Made by a program: the position numbers and the translations under genes | Origin: Thiemannella venezuelensis | GTDB lineage: Bacteria; Actinomycetota; Actinomycetes; Streptosporangiales; Streptosporangiaceae | Reading direction: 5' to 3' | Assembly (NCBI RefSeq): GCF_014203605.1 | Contig: NZ_JACHJJ010000021.1 | Coordinates: forward strand, 62,001 to 126,000 | Length of the DNA: 64,000 bases | Notes under the pieces: generated by a model | The model's input: the letters and a program-made list of their open reading frames with translations, nothing else | What the model was told of the DNA's origin: nothing | Databases searched by the model: none | Shown here: positions 8,634 through 15,141 of the stretch, piece by piece | Position numbering within the stretch: position 1 is the stretch's first letter | How the letters are laid out: each line of letters begins with the position of its first letter

Positions 8634-8673
8634 GCTTCGCCAAGGTCCTCTGGGCTTCGCCAAGGTCCTCTGG
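8614..8673 (+). repeat. Three tandem copies of a 20-bp unit covering a gene end
   Basis: Units at 8614-8633, 8634-8653 and 8654-8673 are identical except for the last base. The first unit encodes the last residues and the TGA stop of the GNAT gene; the others have TGG instead. The unit length is not a multiple of three. It looks like replication slippage at the 3' end of the gene. Confidence 0.95.
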
Positions 8674-8692
8674 CCGGTCCGGCGGGGACGCC

Positions 8693-9688
8693 TCACTCCA
8701 GGTAGTCGCGCAGGACCCGGGCCCGGGACGGGTGGCGGAGCTTGGACATGATCTTGGATTCGATCTGGCGGATGCGCTCGCGCGTCACCCCGTAGACCTT
8801 GCCGATCTCGTCCAGGGTCTTCGGCCGGCCGTCGGTGAGGCCGAACCGCATGGAGACCACGCCCGCCTCGCGCTCGGACAGCGTGTCCAGCACGGAGTGC
8901 AGCTGCTCCTGCAGGAGCGTGAAGCCGACCGCGTCCGCGGGGGCGATCGCCTCGGAGTCCTCGATGAGGTCGCCGAACTCGCTGTCGCCCTCCTCGCCCA
9001 GCGGGGTGTGCAGGGAGATCGGCTCGCGGCCGTACCTCTGCATCTCGATGACCTTCTCGGGGGTCATGTCGAGCTCGCGGGCCAGCTCCTCGGGAGTGGG
9101 CTCGCGACCGAGGTCCTGCAGCATCTGCCGCTGGGCGTGAGCCAGCTTGTTGATCACTTCGACCACGTGGACCGGGAGGCGGATGGTCCGCGCCTGGTCG
9201 GCCATGGCCCGGGTGATCGCCTGCCGGATCCACCAGGTGGCGTAGGTGGAGAACTTGTAGCCCTTGGTGTAGTCGAACTTCTCCACTCCGCGGATCAGGC
9301 CCAGGTTGCCCTCCTGGATCAGGTCCAGGAAGAGCATGCCGCGGCCGGTGTAGCGCTTGGCCAGCGAGACCACCAGGCGGAGGTTGGCCTCCAGCAGGTG
9401 GTTCTTGGCACGGCGGCCGTCCTCGGCGATCCACTCCAGTTCGGCGCGGACGTCCACCGGCGGCTTCTCGCCGTCGGTGCCGAGCTGCTCCTCGGCGAAC
9501 AGGCCGGCCTCGATGCGCTTGGCGAGCTCGACCTCCTGCTCGGCGTTGAGCAGAGGGACCTTGCCGATCTGCTTGAGGTAGTCCTTGACCGGGTCGGCGG
9601 TCGCGCCGACAGAGTCCGGCAGGCCGGGAGTTTCGTCGTCATCCTGGTCGACGGCCACGATGGGGGCGTCGGGGGTGGTCGTTGTCAC
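8693..9688 (-). CDS. Primary-like sigma-70 factor (HrdB/SigA-SigB group)
   Basis: About 331 residues. Region 1.2 starts at [16 protein letters not shown]. Region 2 carries the -10 recognition and melting part ([20 protein letters not shown]), then region 3 and region 4.2 ([20 protein letters not shown]). The core is close to Streptomyces HrdB but lacks the long acidic/Lys-rich N-terminal region 1.1, as in group-2 factors such as HrdD or mycobacterial SigB. The GTG at 9688 follows GGAAGG by 10 nt; another in-frame GTG lies at 9697. It could be a secondary housekeeping-type sigma factor or a short principal one. Confidence 0.92.
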   Translation of the reverse strand: MTTTTPDAPIVAVDQDDDETPGLPDSVGATADPVKDYLKQIGKVPLLNAEQEVELAKRIEAGLFAEEQLGTDGEKPPVDVRAELEWIAEDGRRAKNHLLEANLRLVVSLAKRYTGRGMLFLDLIQEGNLGLIRGVEKFDYTKGYKFSTYATWWIRQAITRAMADQARTIRLPVHVVEVINKLAHAQRQMLQDLGREPTPEELARELDMTPEKVIEMQRYGREPISLHTPLGEEGDSEFGDLIEDSEAIAPADAVGFTLLQEQLHSVLDTLSEREAGVVSMRFGLTDGRPKTLDEIGKVYGVTRERIRQIESKIMSKLRHPSRARVLRDYLE

Positions 9689-9936
9689 GGTGCGCACACC
9701 TTCCCGGGGGCAGAAGCAGAGCACCTCTGTACCGAGCACGCTACGTCCTGCGACGGCGTGCTGCGTCCACTCGCCGGAGTTCGGACGCCGCCCCCGGGGA
9801 AGGGCACGGGCGGGGGCCGCCCGGACGGGCTCCGGGCCGTGGCCGCATCGGCACGTGCCGGCTCCGGTGCGATCGCGGACTCCGCCGGCCCGCCGGCGGT
9901 GAGCGGCTCCGCTCACCGGGACCTTAAGGTGATCTC

Positions 9937-11154
9937 ATGCCTGCCACGCTGAGCTCCACGAAGACCCGAACGGCACTGCGCGCCTCGGCACGCGTCTCCC
10001 TGGAGCTGCTCCTGGTCCTGCTGGTGGTCGCCGTGGCGCTGTGGGCGCTGGGCCGGATGTGGTCGGTGACGTGGCCGGTGATCGTCGCGTTGCTGCTGAC
10101 CACGCTGACGTGGCCGCCCACCCGCTTCCTGCGCCGGCGCGGGTGGCGCCCGGCGCTGGCCGCGTCGGTCGTGACCGTGCTGTTCCTCATCGTGGCGGCC
10201 GGCACCGTGGTGCTGATCGCCGTGCCGGTCGCGTCCCAGTCCGGCGAACTCACCGACGGCGTGGTCGACGGCATCCAGAAGATGCGGGAGTGGGCCGCCG
10301 GCCCGCCGTTGAACATCGGCGACGACCAGCTCGCCCGGGCGCTCGACACGGCGGCCGCCCGCATCCAGGACAGCGTCGGCAGCATCGTCAACGCCACCGT
10401 CGCCGGTGTGGGCACGGTGCTCAACGGCGTCGTCACCGCGGTGCTGGCCCTTTTCCTGATGTTCTTCTTCCTGAAGGACGGCCCCCGGTTCCTGCCCTGG
10501 CTGACCCGCCAGCTGCCCGGCCGGCTCGCGACCGATGTCCCGGCCGTCGCCCTGCGCGGCTGGGACACCCTGGGGGCGTTCGTCCGCTCCCAGGCCTTCG
10601 TCGGCCTGCTGGACGCCGTCCTCATCGGACTCGGCCTGTGGATCATCGGTGTGCCCCTGGTGCTTCCGCTGGCCGTGCTGACGTTCGTGTCGGCGTTCGT
10701 GCCGATCGTCGGCGCCCTCTTCGCCGGATTCGTGGCCGTTCTCATCGCCCTGGTGTCCAACGGTCCGACCGACGCGCTCATCGTGCTGGCCGTCATCGTC
10801 GTGGTGCAGCAGCTCGAGGGCAACGTCTTCCAGCCCATGGTGCAGGGCCGAGGCCTGGGTCTTCACGCTGCGGTGATCCTGCTCGCGGTGACGCTGGGCG
10901 GCAGCCTGGCGGGCATCGTCGGCAGCCTGCTCGCGGTGCCGGCGGCCGCGCTGGTCGCCGTGTCCTGGAACTACCTGCGCGAGCAGCTCGGCGAGCCGGG
11001 TGCGGGGGAGCCGGGTGCGGGGGAGCCGGGTGCGGGGGAGCCGGGTACGGGTGGAGCAGGTACGGGTGGAGCAGGTACGGGTGAACCGGATGCGGGTGAA
11101 CCGGGTGGGGAGCGGGGTGCGGGCGGGCCGGACAGCGGTTCGGCGCCGGCATAG
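9937..11154 (+). CDS. AI-2E family transporter (PerM-like membrane protein)
   Basis: 405 residues, about seven to eight membrane helices, with the family-typical FFFLKDGPRFLPWL and GNVFQPMVQGRGLGLHAAVILLAV stretches. Members export signals or ions, and the physiological substrate here is unknown. The start has AAGGTGA 5 nt upstream. The C-terminal 45 residues are eight pentapeptide units (GEPGA, GEPGT, GGAGT types), a low-complexity cytoplasmic tail generated by a 15-bp DNA repeat. It is divergent from the sigma factor gene (248-bp gap). Confidence 0.88.
   Translation: MPATLSSTKTRTALRASARVSLELLLVLLVVAVALWALGRMWSVTWPVIVALLLTTLTWPPTRFLRRRGWRPALAASVVTVLFLIVAAGTVVLIAVPVASQSGELTDGVVDGIQKMREWAAGPPLNIGDDQLARALDTAAARIQDSVGSIVNATVAGVGTVLNGVVTAVLALFLMFFFLKDGPRFLPWLTRQLPGRLATDVPAVALRGWDTLGAFVRSQAFVGLLDAVLIGLGLWIIGVPLVLPLAVLTFVSAFVPIVGALFAGFVAVLIALVSNGPTDALIVLAVIVVVQQLEGNVFQPMVQGRGLGLHAAVILLAVTLGGSLAGIVGSLLAVPAAALVAVSWNYLREQLGEPGAGEPGAGEPGAGEPGTGGAGTGGAGTGEPDAGEPGGERGAGGPDSGSAPA
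10990..11109 (+). repeat. Eight 15-bp units encoding a Gly-Glu-Pro pentapeptide tail
   Basis: In-frame 15-bp units code for GEPGA x3, GEPGT, GGAGT x2, GEPDA and GEPGG. The first three units are nearly identical in DNA, indicating recent expansion; the later ones have drifted. Copy number probably varies between strains. Confidence 0.9.
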
Positions 11155-11183
11155 GACGCGCTGTTCCGCCCGGCGCCGCCCGC

Positions 11184-11205
11184 ACCCGGCCGGGGCGGGC
11201 CGGGT
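11184..11205. terminator. Hairpin between convergent genes
   Basis: An 8-bp perfect stem (ACCCGGCC and complement) with a 6-nt loop lies between the AI-2E family gene and the DUF3152 gene and touches the latter's stop codon. It could serve both directions. No T-tract. Confidence 0.5.
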
Positions 11206-12146
11206 CAGCGCCTGGGGAAGGGCCAGGGGTTGGGGCGGCAGCCGTACAGGGACTTGGTCTGCTGGAGCATGACGGGGGCGCGCCGGCCCGGGCCGGGGCA
11301 GGGGACGTGACCGTGGCCCAGGCCGTGGCCGACCTCGTGGTTGATCACGTACTCGCGGTAGGAGGCGACGTCGCCCCGATAACCGGGCACGCCCTCGTTC
11401 CAGCGCACCGCGTTGATGACCGCGCGCCCGCCGTTCCAGCAGGACAACGCGGAGAAGGTGCGCAGCGGAAGGCACCGGCGGTCCGTCATCTCCGGGCTGG
11501 ACAGCGAGACCCGGATCCGCACCGGCCCGCGTGAGACCCGGTGGAAGCGGAAGCCCCAGCCGCGCCGGTCGTTGAGGATCCGGTGCACCTCCTCGGCGAA
11601 CTCCTCCCGGTCGAACGGGAGGCCGCGTTCGACCTCGACCACGTAGCGGACGACCTTCCCCTTGCCCCGGGGCGGCCGGGACTCGCCTGGGGCGACCCGG
11701 TAGCGGCCGCCGGCGGAGGAGGGTACCCGCACCCTCTCCGGCTGCAGGCGGCCGTTGGCGAGCAGGCGTGTGCCCTGCGGCCCGGCGGTCGGCTCCGGCG
11801 GCGGGGTGGGCGTCGCCATCGGCTGAGGCGCCGTCATCGGCTGGGGCGTCGCCGGGGCGTGGGACGGCGAAGGCGCTTGAGACATGACCGCCGGCCGGGG
11901 CGTGACCGCAGGCGAGGGTGTGACCGCCGGCAGGGAATCCACCGGCAGGGAATCCGCCGGCGAGGCGGACGCGACCGGCGTGGTCCGGACCGAGGCGGGC
12001 GCGGGAGCGGTGGACGCGGTCGCGGTGGTGGTGCCGCGGACCGGGGGCGTCGAGGCGCTGCCGCCGACCAGGAGCGTCGAGGCGCCGCTGAAGACGAGCA
12101 ACCACATAAAGGGCTTACGCCGATGATTGTTTACGTTCCCGGTCAT
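11205..12146 (-). CDS. DUF3152 secreted zinc-metalloprotease-like protein
   Basis: 313 residues. An N-terminal membrane anchor or signal segment (residues about 12-30) precedes a long Pro/Ala/Ser/Thr-rich linker with short repeats (to about residue 125), then the DUF3152 domain. The motif HEVGHGLGHGH in the C-terminal third matches the extended zinc site HExxHxxGHxH of metzincin-like proteases, followed by a conserved VMLQQTKSL turn. Four cysteines probably form disulfides outside the cell. The family is common in actinobacteria and no substrate is known to me. Confidence 0.85.
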   Translation of the reverse strand: MTGNVNNHRRKPFMWLLVFSGASTLLVGGSASTPPVRGTTTATASTAPAPASVRTTPVASASPADSLPVDSLPAVTPSPAVTPRPAVMSQAPSPSHAPATPQPMTAPQPMATPTPPPEPTAGPQGTRLLANGRLQPERVRVPSSAGGRYRVAPGESRPPRGKGKVVRYVVEVERGLPFDREEFAEEVHRILNDRRGWGFRFHRVSRGPVRIRVSLSSPEMTDRRCLPLRTFSALSCWNGGRAVINAVRWNEGVPGYRGDVASYREYVINHEVGHGLGHGHVPCPGPGRRAPVMLQQTKSLYGCRPNPWPFPRR

Positions 12147-12315
12147 AGCTCGTAAACCCTATTGCCCCTATGGCACCAGCCGTAACTTCCGGCGCCTCCG
12201 TCGTGCGCCGGCCGGCCGCGACAGCCGGACGACAACAGCCGGGCAACAGCGTGCCGACAGGGTGGGCGCGGACAGTACCGGTATCCACCGCATCGCACCG
12301 ACCCTTGGAGGCTCC

Positions 12316-12852
12316 ATGTTCACCGCACCGCCGGCGCCCGCCCCGATACGGCTCCGCCCGCTCGCCCACGGCGAGACAGGTCCCGTCCTGGAGGTCTTCG
12401 CCGGGATGTCGCCGCACTCGCGTTTCCTGCGCTTCCTGGCCCCCATGCCGCGACTGCCGGGGTTCATGCTGCGCGTGCTCGCCGGCCCCGACCAGGACGG
12501 GCACGTCGCCCTGGTCGCGCACGCCGGGGACCGCGCCGTCGGCATCGGCCGGTACGTGGTCGCCGCGGAACCGGCGCGTGCTTTCGGGGGCGGACGGCAG
12601 CGGCGCACCGCCGAGGTCGCGTTCTCGGTGGTGGACGACTACCAGGGGCGCGGCGTCGGCCGGATGCTGCTGGACGCCCTGGTCGCGCACGCCGCCGAGC
12701 GCGGGATCGGGGAGCTCGTCTTCACCGTGCACCGGCAGAACCGGCGCGCGCTCAACCTGCTCCGCTCCGCCGGGGCGGTCGCCGGACTCCGCGACGGGCT
12801 GGTCGAGGGGAGGCTCCCGACCGGCTGTGACAGTCTGGTGGCAGCGTTTTGA
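12316..12852 (+). CDS. GNAT family N-acetyltransferase
   Basis: 178 residues. Acetyl-CoA binding motif VVDDYQGRGVGRMLL, then VHRQNRRALNLLRSAG. An N-terminal IRLRPLAHGE strand and the SPHSRFLRFL segment are typical of the Pat-like stand-alone GNATs that act on proteins or small amines. The ATG is chosen because TTGGAGG lies 4-5 nt upstream. It lies 52 bp before the methyltransferase gene on the same strand, so the two may be co-transcribed. Confidence 0.85.
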   Translation: MFTAPPAPAPIRLRPLAHGETGPVLEVFAGMSPHSRFLRFLAPMPRLPGFMLRVLAGPDQDGHVALVAHAGDRAVGIGRYVVAAEPARAFGGGRQRRTAEVAFSVVDDYQGRGVGRMLLDALVAHAAERGIGELVFTVHRQNRRALNLLRSAGAVAGLRDGLVEGRLPTGCDSLVAAF

Positions 12853-12904
12853 CAGTTTCTCCCCCCACCATCGGAGCAGTCGCACGACACAGGGAGAGAC
12901 GACC

Positions 12905-13969
12905 ATGAGCACGCCCCCGACCGCGGAGGAGTTCGCCGACCGGCTGTTCCGGTCCGCCCTCGGCGCGATGGAGATCTTCTCCGTCCATCTCGGAGACCGC
13001 CTGGGCTGGTACCGCGCGCTGGCCGTCCACGGCCCCGCCACCCCCGCCGAACTGGCGGCCCGCGCGGGCGGCCACGAGCGCTACGCCCGCGAGTGGCTGG
13101 AGCAGCAGGCCGCCTGCGGCATCCTCGCCGTCGGCGGCGACGGCCGCTTCGCCCTCCCCCCGGGCACGGCCGAGGTGCTGACCGACGAGTCCAGCCTCGC
13201 CTACCTCGCCCCGCTGGCCCGCATGCTCACCGCGTCCGCCGCGCAGATGCCCGCCCTGCTGGAGGCCTACCGGCACGGCGGCGGCGTCGGCTGGACCGCC
13301 TTCGGGGCGGACATGCGCGAGTCCCAGGCCGAGATGAACCGGCCCTGGTACGAGCGCGCGCTCCCGGCGGCCCTGGCCGGGGTGGGCGACCTCGACGCGG
13401 TGCTGCGCCGCCCCGGCGCGCGCATCGCCGACGTCGGCTGCGGCGGGGGCTGGTCATCCATCGCCCTGGCCCGCGCCTACCCGGAGGCGACCGTCGAGGG
13501 CGTCGACGTCGACGCGCCCTCCGTCGAGCTGGCCGCACGCAACGCCAAGGAGGCGGGCCTCGGCGACGAGGGGCGCCTCGCCTTCCGCCACGGCGACGCC
13601 ACCCTGCTCGGCGAGGGCGGCTACGACGCGGTCTTCGCCTTCGAGTGCCTGCACGACATGCCCCGGCCGGTGGAGACGCTGGTCGCCGTACGGCGGGCGC
13701 TCAGGACCGGCGGCACGGCCGTCGTCATGGACGAGGCCACCGCCGAGGCCTTCACCGCCCCGGCCGGCGACGTCGAGCGGCTGCTGTACGGCTTCAGCCT
13801 GCTCGTCTGCCTGCCCGACGGCATGGCGCACCGTCCCTCGGCCGGCACCGGGACCGTGATGCGCCCGGACACGCTCCGCCGCTACGCGGCCGAGGCCGGG
13901 TTCCGGGACGTGGAGATCCTCCCGATCGAGGACTTCGGCTTCTGGCGGTTCTACCGGCTGCACGCCTGA
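12905..13969 (+). CDS. SAM-dependent methyltransferase with N-terminal winged helix
   Basis: 354 residues. Residues 1-90 resemble the dimerisation/winged-helix part of O-methyltransferase-like proteins (TPAELAARAGGHERYAREWLEQQ). The Rossmann SAM fold follows with motif I IADVGCGGGWSSIALA and acidic loop GVDVDAPSVELA. The C-terminus has the YAAEAGFRDVEILPIE strand seen in class I methyltransferases related to small-molecule enzymes. The substrate is unknown and there is no biosynthetic cluster around it. Confidence 0.85.
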   Translation: MSTPPTAEEFADRLFRSALGAMEIFSVHLGDRLGWYRALAVHGPATPAELAARAGGHERYAREWLEQQAACGILAVGGDGRFALPPGTAEVLTDESSLAYLAPLARMLTASAAQMPALLEAYRHGGGVGWTAFGADMRESQAEMNRPWYERALPAALAGVGDLDAVLRRPGARIADVGCGGGWSSIALARAYPEATVEGVDVDAPSVELAARNAKEAGLGDEGRLAFRHGDATLLGEGGYDAVFAFECLHDMPRPVETLVAVRRALRTGGTAVVMDEATAEAFTAPAGDVERLLYGFSLLVCLPDGMAHRPSAGTGTVMRPDTLRRYAAEAGFRDVEILPIEDFGFWRFYRLHA

Positions 13970-13983
13970 GGATGCGCGGAGAC

Positions 13984-14013
13984 GGCGGCCGCCCCCCGGC
14001 AGGGGCGGCCGCC
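13984..14013. terminator. Bidirectional hairpin between methyltransferase and cutinase genes
   Basis: Perfect 12-bp G+C-rich stem (13984-13995 with 14002-14013) and a 6-nt loop in the 59-bp gap between two convergent genes. Confidence 0.75.
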
Positions 14014-14028
14014 GCCGTCAGGCGCCGC

Positions 14029-14946
14029 CTACGAGTGCGGGCAGGAGGAGCGGTACTCCTCGATGGTCGTGCTGCGCCCGGGGGCGGGGCACAGGAACTG
14101 GTCGTAGCGGGTGTCCTCGTCGACGAAGCGCTTCATCCACGAGATGCCGTACTTGGCGATCGTGTCGTTGTCGCTGTTCGGCGCGAAGTGGCTGGCGCCG
14201 TTGAGCTCCAGGTACGCCTTCTCCGGCGCGGCCGACAGGCTGTTGTAGAACGGCTCGGAGTGCGAGCCCACCGCGGCGATCGTGTCGTTCTCGGCGCCGA
14301 TGATCATCGTCGGGACCCGGACGTTCCCCCAGCTCTTGTCGAGGTGCCACGGGGTGAGCGGGACCGCCGCCTTCAGGGACGGGCGGCTGTCGGCCGCGGC
14401 GAGGGTGCCGCCGCCGCCCATGGAGTGGCCCATGACGCCGATGCGGCTGGCGTCGAGCCGGCGCCGGACCGTGCTGCTGCTCTCCTCGGCCAGGTGGTCG
14501 GCGGCGGCCAGGATCTGCCGGCCGCGGCTGTCGGGCTGGTCGGAGCGGGTGATGGTGTCGATGTTGAAGACCACGAAGCCGTGGGAGGCGAGCCGCTCGG
14601 CGAGCCAGGCCATGCTGGACTTGCTCGCGGTGTATCCGGGGGCGATGACGACGCCGCCGAAGGTCCCCTGGCTGGTGTCGGTCGGGTAGTAGATCGTCCC
14701 ACCGCCGAACCCGCTGGCGGAGAGCGAGGAGACGTTGGTGCTGGCGACGCTGAACGGGCCGCGGGTGGCCTCGAGGGCGGAGCTGGTGGGGTTGGGGCCG
14801 CGCTCGTAGCCGGCCGCGGCCTGGGCGGCGTGCGCGAGCGCGCCGGTGCCGCCGACGAGGGCCCCGCTGACGAGGGTCGAGGCCAGGGCCAGCTTGGCGA
14901 GCGCCCGCACCGGGCGGGTGGCGGAGATCGGGGGGTGTGACTGCAC
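14029..14946 (-). CDS. Secreted cutinase / polyester hydrolase (PET-hydrolase type I family)
   Basis: 305 residues, alpha/beta hydrolase with a signal peptide of about 40-45 residues. The mature start (YERGPNPT) and the whole core follow the Thermobifida cutinases. The nucleophile is Ser175 in GHSMGGGG, the acid Asp221 in [10 protein letters not shown], the base His253 in GASHFAPN, and the oxyanion-hole residues are Tyr105 and Met176, with the aromatic clamp Trp200. The spacings (70, 46 and 32 residues) are the same as in TfCut2. Cys286 and Cys302 would form the C-terminal disulfide. The enzyme should hydrolyse cutin-like or synthetic aliphatic/aromatic polyesters outside the cell. The GTG start follows AGGGAGT by about 9 nt. 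A regulator gene lies directly upstream on the same strand. Confidence 0.95.
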   Translation of the reverse strand: MQSHPPISATRPVRALAKLALASTLVSGALVGGTGALAHAAQAAAGYERGPNPTSSALEATRGPFSVASTNVSSLSASGFGGGTIYYPTDTSQGTFGGVVIAPGYTASKSSMAWLAERLASHGFVVFNIDTITRSDQPDSRGRQILAAADHLAEESSSTVRRRLDASRIGVMGHSMGGGGTLAAADSRPSLKAAVPLTPWHLDKSWGNVRVPTMIIGAENDTIAAVGSHSEPFYNSLSAAPEKAYLELNGASHFAPNSDNDTIAKYGISWMKRFVDEDTRYDQFLCPAPGRSTTIEEYRSSCPHS

Positions 14947-15108
14947 GGTGACGTACTCCCTGTCATGGGGGAACCACGCGACGGGCGTCCGCGCTGACGG
15001 CCGTCCGGCACGTTCGGCCGCCGATGCGGCGGCCTGCGGCAACGATGCTCAGTGGTCCCTGCGGAATCGTTGACAATCGGTACTTTCTCGCTGTCACGTC
15101 GGGAGTGC

Positions 15109-15125
15109 ATCGGTGAAATCACCGG
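15109..15125 (-). promoter_or_regulatory. Palindromic element GGTGATTTCACCGATGC upstream of the cutinase
   Basis: The 17-bp sequence has inverted arms GGTGA/TCACC around TT plus GATGC. It lies between the LuxR stop and the cutinase start, about 160 bp before the latter. An identical copy in the same orientation relative to its downstream gene lies before the livG-like gene (18194-18210). It is a candidate operator shared by the two units. Confidence 0.55.
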
Positions 15126-15141
15126 TCTTGACCCGGGCCGG

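Noticed and set aside
12316-13969. GNAT plus methyltransferase as part of a secondary-metabolite cluster
   Set aside because: No synthase, ligase or cyclase genes nearby; the neighbours are unrelated housekeeping and secreted-enzyme genes.
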